DNA of 10,323 nucleotides from Asterionellopsis glacialis. Taxonomy: Eukaryota; Bacillariophyta; Plagiogrammaphyceae; Rhaphoneidales; Asterionellopsidaceae. Each line of letters begins with the position of its first letter. Within the stretch, counting starts at the first letter, position 1. Position numbers and translations under genes: made by a program. The notes below the pieces were generated by a model. It was not told where the DNA came from. It saw nothing but the letters and a program-made list of their open reading frames with translations, and did no database searches. The DNA is taken from the NCBI GenBank assembly GCA_014885115.2, contig WKLE02002382.1, positions 2,668-12,990 on the forward strand. Direction: 5' to 3'. Below are positions 6,962 to 10,323 of the stretch, in pieces.

Positions 6962-9900
6962 TCATGTCCAGAATCCCCAACTGTTCATTTTTCTTTCTTC
7001 AGGTTCACGACCAAAACCAAGAAATCTTTTCTTTTGTTTCTTAGATTTCTTACCATTTCTAAACCAAGAATTTCCTGTTCGATACCAATGTTTACTGCCG
7101 TCATTTCTCTGATAAAAATAGTATCGACTCATGTCGACCTTGGAATCGGTGATTCTCTTTTTTTTCTTGGAAGAAGACGTGGAAGACGAAAGAGGGAACA
7201 TGGAATAAAACCATGATTCTTCTCTTGTTTTCTGTTCTTTGTTGCTTGTTGTTCTTGAAATGCTGTTTTGGGTAACACCCGAAAAAACGTCACTATTGTT
7301 CTCGTCGGTAGATGTCAAGCTACGTCCCCGTTGCTTCACTTCACTCAAAACTTGTACGAATCTTTCTAAAAATTCAGGTAACCATGTGGGGAATAATATG
7401 CCCAGTATGACCGCCACAAGGCCTAAAATATTCGGTGCTACAGCAAACATGGCTCCAATACAGTACATACCCACCAATGCTGCCAAAGCTGCACCAATAC
7501 GTGATCCTAATTGTTCGGAGGAGTTCTCCATAATGTTACTTTTCAAACCTTTCCAAAATTCAAGAATATCTCTCCCATTCATCCCTCCATTCACATAGGC
7601 CCATGCTGTAGACCATGATTGTTGGCACCAGGATAACATATTGTAGAAATATTGAACTATGCGATATTTGGATGATTTACCTTGTTGTACGGACAAAAAC
7701 TTAAATCGTCGTTGTTGTTGTTTCTTTTTGTTTTTGGTGGTTGCAGCCGATTCTTCTTGAACTAACCATGCCGTACGTAACGTTGCCAAAACTTTACGTC
7801 CAATTTCATTTTCTTTCTCCCATTGATCAAACTTAATTTTACCTTCTTGGAACCGCTCATTCCAGGCATCCATTTTGTCTTGTATAGCAAATTTATCATC
7901 CAGAGCTTCGTACCGTTTGTAGTATTCATAACTCAATTGTCCAGTCTTGTACATGAACCATATACCCCGACACCCATCATAGAGTTTTAAATATGCCTTG
8001 GCTAATCGTCGTCCCAGGGCAACAATCAAATCTCGCAATCCACCGCCGCTACTTGCATCCGACGCAGCATCTTTACTTTTTTGTTCTTCCTTAATTCCTG
8101 AATCATACCCAAAGGCACAACCCAATACCATACCTATTAACCATAAGTTAGGATATAGGGATAATCCAAGTATGATACCCAACATACCGCCCGATACAGT
8201 ACTCCCCATGGTAACATCTTGATAACTCAAGACACTCGATTGTGGAAATGCAACCTGTTTGTTGCTCTTGTCTTTACTAGTAGTACTTCCAATGCCATCT
8301 GACGTTTTTGTTGTTGTTGACATTGTTGTTGTAGAAGTAGCACCACCAACACCCACACCGACCTTTCTGCTACCTTTGGATAACAATGTTGGTGTAGATG
8401 AGATAGAATCATTACTCCCATCTCCTATTCTAGTCGTGGATGACAAATCTGCCTTTCGTACAAATCCATTTTCCAATAATATCTTTTCTAAATCTGCAAC
8501 TGTAACAATATCTTCCTTTCGTCTTCCCAAGGTTGCAATGGGTGGTGACACACTCGTTGTTGTCCTTGTCGTAGTAGGACGTTTCATGATTTTCGTCTTT
8601 TTTGGTGAAATGTTGCTTTTGGAATGCTTTTTACTACTGCTGCTGCTGCTGCTCCATGTACTACTATTCTGGATGGATTCTTCTTTTGGATTATCCTTCC
8701 CATCATCATTGTTGTTATTGTTATTTTTATCCATATCATTGTCATCCTCTATATATTTCAAGAGTGATAGTGGTGATGACCGGGATGATGTTGTTGTTGT
8801 TGATGATGATAATGATGATGATGATGATGATGCTTGTTCATTATTCGTATTGGAGGATGACATGGATCGAAATGCCGATGCATTGAATTGTGTCATGGAT
8901 AAAAAAGGTGATTTAAATTCATATGGTTTTTTCTTGGTTGTCTTGGTGTTACTATTGTTGTGTTGTTGGGATGACGATGATGACGATACTGACGATGATG
9001 ACGATGACGATGTAACATTAGTCACAGCATCCATTAAATCATCTATAATTTTCTTGACCGTATCATTCGTACCTCCCAGTGATGGTTGTTGTTTTGTCAA
9101 CAATGCAGTAAAAGATGGTAAGGATGATGAAGCTGATAATGATGATGTTAAAGATGTTTTAGTCTGTGTCTTGTTATGGTGATTGGTAGTGTGATTGGTT
9201 CTTTGTGACTTTTGATTATGCTCCATACGACTGCTATTGTGATTATTGACAGTTGAGTTGTGATTCGTTTCGAATAATGATACTGTATTATTGTCCTTGT
9301 CGTTGCTATTCTCCATTAAAGTAGGAGTCCTACTGCTATTGGTGGTATTCATTGTATTTGAAAAATTGTTCTTGTTCTTGTGCATATCACCATGATTTCT
9401 TTTTGATTCAAATGACGATTCTTGTTTGGTTGTTTCCAATCGAAATCCACCTAAACCAAGTCGATACGGTCGAGGTGTATTTTCTTTTTCTGCACTATTA
9501 CTACTGCTACTACTGCTGCTGCTTTGCCACAATGCAACAGTTGTTTGTCTTTGTCTTGTTCTTTTAACTAGTAATGATGATGATGATGATGATGATATTG
9601 TGTTTGAACCATGCTGTTGCTGTTGCTGCTGTTGTTGAAATGATACGAGTCGAGTATTCCGTCTTGAGGAGGAGGAAGAAGACAATGCTGTTTGTAAAGA
9701 TTCTTGTCGTTTGTTTCTGTGAAACCTACTATTGGAATCATGATTGAAATAAGGATTGTAGGCGGCCGTAGATATTGGAACATGTAGTAACAAAGTATGT
9801 AGGATGAGTGTCCAACCATACAAGACCATCATGACAGTCATTGTTTTTGCATTACTTTGTACTCTTCTTCTTCTTGTCGCCATTGTCCTTGTCATTTTTC

Positions 9901-9991
9901 TTGTTGGATCGTTTCGTATGGAATCGTCCACATTTTCTCTCGTTGTATTCTTCTTCTTCTTCTTTTCGGTATTACTATTCATTAGAAGCAT
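6962..9991 (-). CDS. Large low-complexity protein with signal sequence and two C-terminal membrane hairpins, unknown function
   Basis: 1009 residues, one uninterrupted frame from ATG (9991) to TGA. A basic stretch (RRRRVQSNAK) precedes a hydrophobic segment at about 54-77 ending PISTAA, which reads as a signal peptide or anchor; starts at M33 or M37 would give a more usual signal-peptide length. Residues 80-480 are low complexity: Ser runs, a Gln run (119-126), an Asn run (424-428) and many Asn/His/Thr. The conserved-looking part starts near 490 with VADLEKILLENGFVRKADL. A glycine-rich hydrophobic hairpin follows at about 597-628 (GGMLGIILGLSLYPNLWLIG), then a charged helical middle (650-830, with Trp/Tyr such as WNERFQEGKIKFDQWEKE), then a second hairpin at about 830-870 (IGAALAALVGMYCIGAMFA), and a basic, aromatic tail (RYYFYQRNDG, HWYRTGNSW). 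Two membrane hairpins around a soluble segment suggest an organelle membrane protein. The Ser/Arg-rich stretch after STAA-Y is compatible with a bipartite plastid signal, but the usual ASAF motif with Phe is not there. I do not recognise the family. Confidence 0.82.
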   Translation of the reverse strand: MLLMNSNTEKKKKKNTTRENVDDSIRNDPTRKMTRTMATRRRRVQSNAKTMTVMMVLYGWTLILHTLLLHVPISTAAYNPYFNHDSNSRFHRNKRQESLQTALSSSSSSRRNTRLVSFQQQQQQQQHGSNTISSSSSSSLLVKRTRQRQTTVALWQSSSSSSSSNSAEKENTPRPYRLGLGGFRLETTKQESSFESKRNHGDMHKNKNNFSNTMNTTNSSRTPTLMENSNDKDNNTVSLFETNHNSTVNNHNSSRMEHNQKSQRTNHTTNHHNKTQTKTSLTSSLSASSSLPSFTALLTKQQPSLGGTNDTVKKIIDDLMDAVTNVTSSSSSSSVSSSSSSQQHNNSNTKTTKKKPYEFKSPFLSMTQFNASAFRSMSSSNTNNEQASSSSSSLSSSTTTTSSRSSPLSLLKYIEDDNDMDKNNNNNNDDGKDNPKEESIQNSSTWSSSSSSSKKHSKSNISPKKTKIMKRPTTTRTTTSVSPPIATLGRRKEDIVTVADLEKILLENGFVRKADLSSTTRIGDGSNDSISSTPTLLSKGSRKVGVGVGGATSTTTMSTTTKTSDGIGSTTSKDKSNKQVAFPQSSVLSYQDVTMGSTVSGGMLGIILGLSLYPNLWLIGMVLGCAFGYDSGIKEEQKSKDAASDASSGGGLRDLIVALGRRLAKAYLKLYDGCRGIWFMYKTGQLSYEYYKRYEALDDKFAIQDKMDAWNERFQEGKIKFDQWEKENEIGRKVLATLRTAWLVQEESAATTKNKKKQQQRRFKFLSVQQGKSSKYRIVQYFYNMLSWCQQSWSTAWAYVNGGMNGRDILEFWKGLKSNIMENSSEQLGSRIGAALAALVGMYCIGAMFAVAPNILGLVAVILGILFPTWLPEFLERFVQVLSEVKQRGRSLTSTDENNSDVFSGVTQNSISRTTSNKEQKTREESWFYSMFPLSSSTSSSKKKKRITDSKVDMSRYYFYQRNDGSKHWYRTGNSWFRNGKKSKKQKKRFLGFGREPEERKMNSWGFWT
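8787..8831. repeat. GAT/GTT trinucleotide repeat inside the large minus-strand gene
   Basis: Tandem GAT and GTT units on the plus strand. On the coding strand they read as TCA and ACA codons, giving Ser and Thr runs around residues 387-402. They keep the frame because the unit is three bases. Confidence 0.8.
8971..9012. repeat. GAT/GAC imperfect trinucleotide repeat inside the large minus-strand gene
   Basis: A 42-base tract alternating GAT and GAC, coding mixed TCA/TCG serines near residues 328-341 with one valine interruption. The codon mixture suggests an older or selected run rather than fresh slippage. Confidence 0.75.
9575..9595. repeat. Pure TCA codon repeat (seven serines)
   Basis: Seven identical TCA codons on the minus strand (GAT repeats on the plus strand) coding residues 133-139 of the large protein. 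A pure tract like this is a likely site of length variation between alleles. Confidence 0.8.
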
Positions 9992-10323
9992 GACAAGAAC
10001 ATGAGGAACACTTTAGGAAATTAAATATTATATAGGATTGTTTTTAAACAGAGTGTCTCTATAGAAAAGCAGATGGACATCCGTCTGGAGGCGACGAGGC
10101 CGCAGTGGCTGTGTGTTTTAGTTTCTGTCTTTTTTGTCTTATTGCACCGAACCGAACTGGTATTTTTTTATACATAGTCTCATACACAACTCGTCTCTTT
10201 GTCTTGTGTCTGGAAAGTTCAAGTTTTCGACAGATGATAAAAAAAAATTGAAAGGGTTGAAAATATCTTCATGAAAATTAATGTTAATTAATAATTATTT
10301 GAGGAGAATCTTGCTTTCGTCGG
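9992..10323. promoter_or_regulatory. Upstream region of the 1009-residue gene
   Basis: It must hold the promoter and 5' untranslated region of the minus-strand gene that starts at 9991. A near-perfect hairpin CAGATGG-4-CCGTCTG lies at 10070-10087, next to a GC-rich patch at 10088-10110. No gene was seen in it. Confidence 0.4.

Noticed and set aside
8870..8881. ASAF tetrapeptide (residues 371-374) in the large protein, the diatom plastid-import motif
   Set aside because: It lies deep inside the low-complexity part, far from any signal-peptide cleavage site, so it cannot act as the plastid signal.
8787..9012. Regular short repeats that could suggest a CRISPR-like array
   Set aside because: They are simple trinucleotide tracts within a coding frame, without spacers or constant direct repeats.
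8259..9182. A 307-codon plus-strand frame rich in Leu, Val and Asp
   Set aside because: It is the complement of the Ser/Thr/Asn repeats of the minus-strand gene; its composition follows from GAT and GTT tracts and it begins at a non-ATG codon.
9426..9638. Short plus-strand frames with Cys and Asp runs
   Set aside because: They mirror Ser and Gln codon runs in the large minus-strand gene and show no independent protein features.

Overview
The window looks like nuclear DNA of a microalga, most probably a diatom or other stramenopile. The base composition is AT-rich. The transporter gene has three short GT-AG introns (170, 114 and 96 bp). There are small secreted cysteine-rich proteins, and one protein carries long Ser, Gln and Asn runs behind a signal-peptide-like N-terminus. 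I saw no bacterial operon structure, ribosome binding sites, tRNA, rRNA, transposon or CRISPR array. The lineage is an inference from these traits; no marker gene is present.

Layout from left to right, with five gene loci that alternate strand (- + - + -). (1) 521-937, minus: a 138-residue secreted protein with six cysteines in the mature part. (2) 1603-2250, plus: a 215-residue protein with four separate CX9C motifs, the signature of mitochondrial intermembrane-space proteins folded by the Mia40/Erv1 relay. (3) 2837-3566, minus: a cysteine-rich secreted-type gene whose coding signal jumps between frames; it is either a decayed gene or one whose introns I could not resolve. It contains two copies of a C-x(7,8)-C-x8-C-P-C module. 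(4) 4309-6365, plus: a four-exon amino acid transporter of the AAAP/SLC38 type (Pfam Aa_trans), 558 residues after splicing. (5) 6962-9991, minus: a 1009-residue protein of unknown function with a signal sequence, about 500 residues of low complexity, and a C-terminal part with two glycine-rich membrane hairpins.

Intergenic stretches: 1-520 has no supportable gene. 938-1602 and 3567-4308 are divergent intervals that must hold the promoters of the flanking genes. 2251-2836 and 6366-6961 are convergent intervals holding 3' ends. 9992-10323 is upstream of gene 5.

The genes do not form an evident pathway. They share a theme of membrane and secretory or organellar targeting, but nothing in the sequence shows that they work together. 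The least ordinary items are the four-CX9C protein, the frame-broken cysteine-module gene and the large low-complexity membrane protein.
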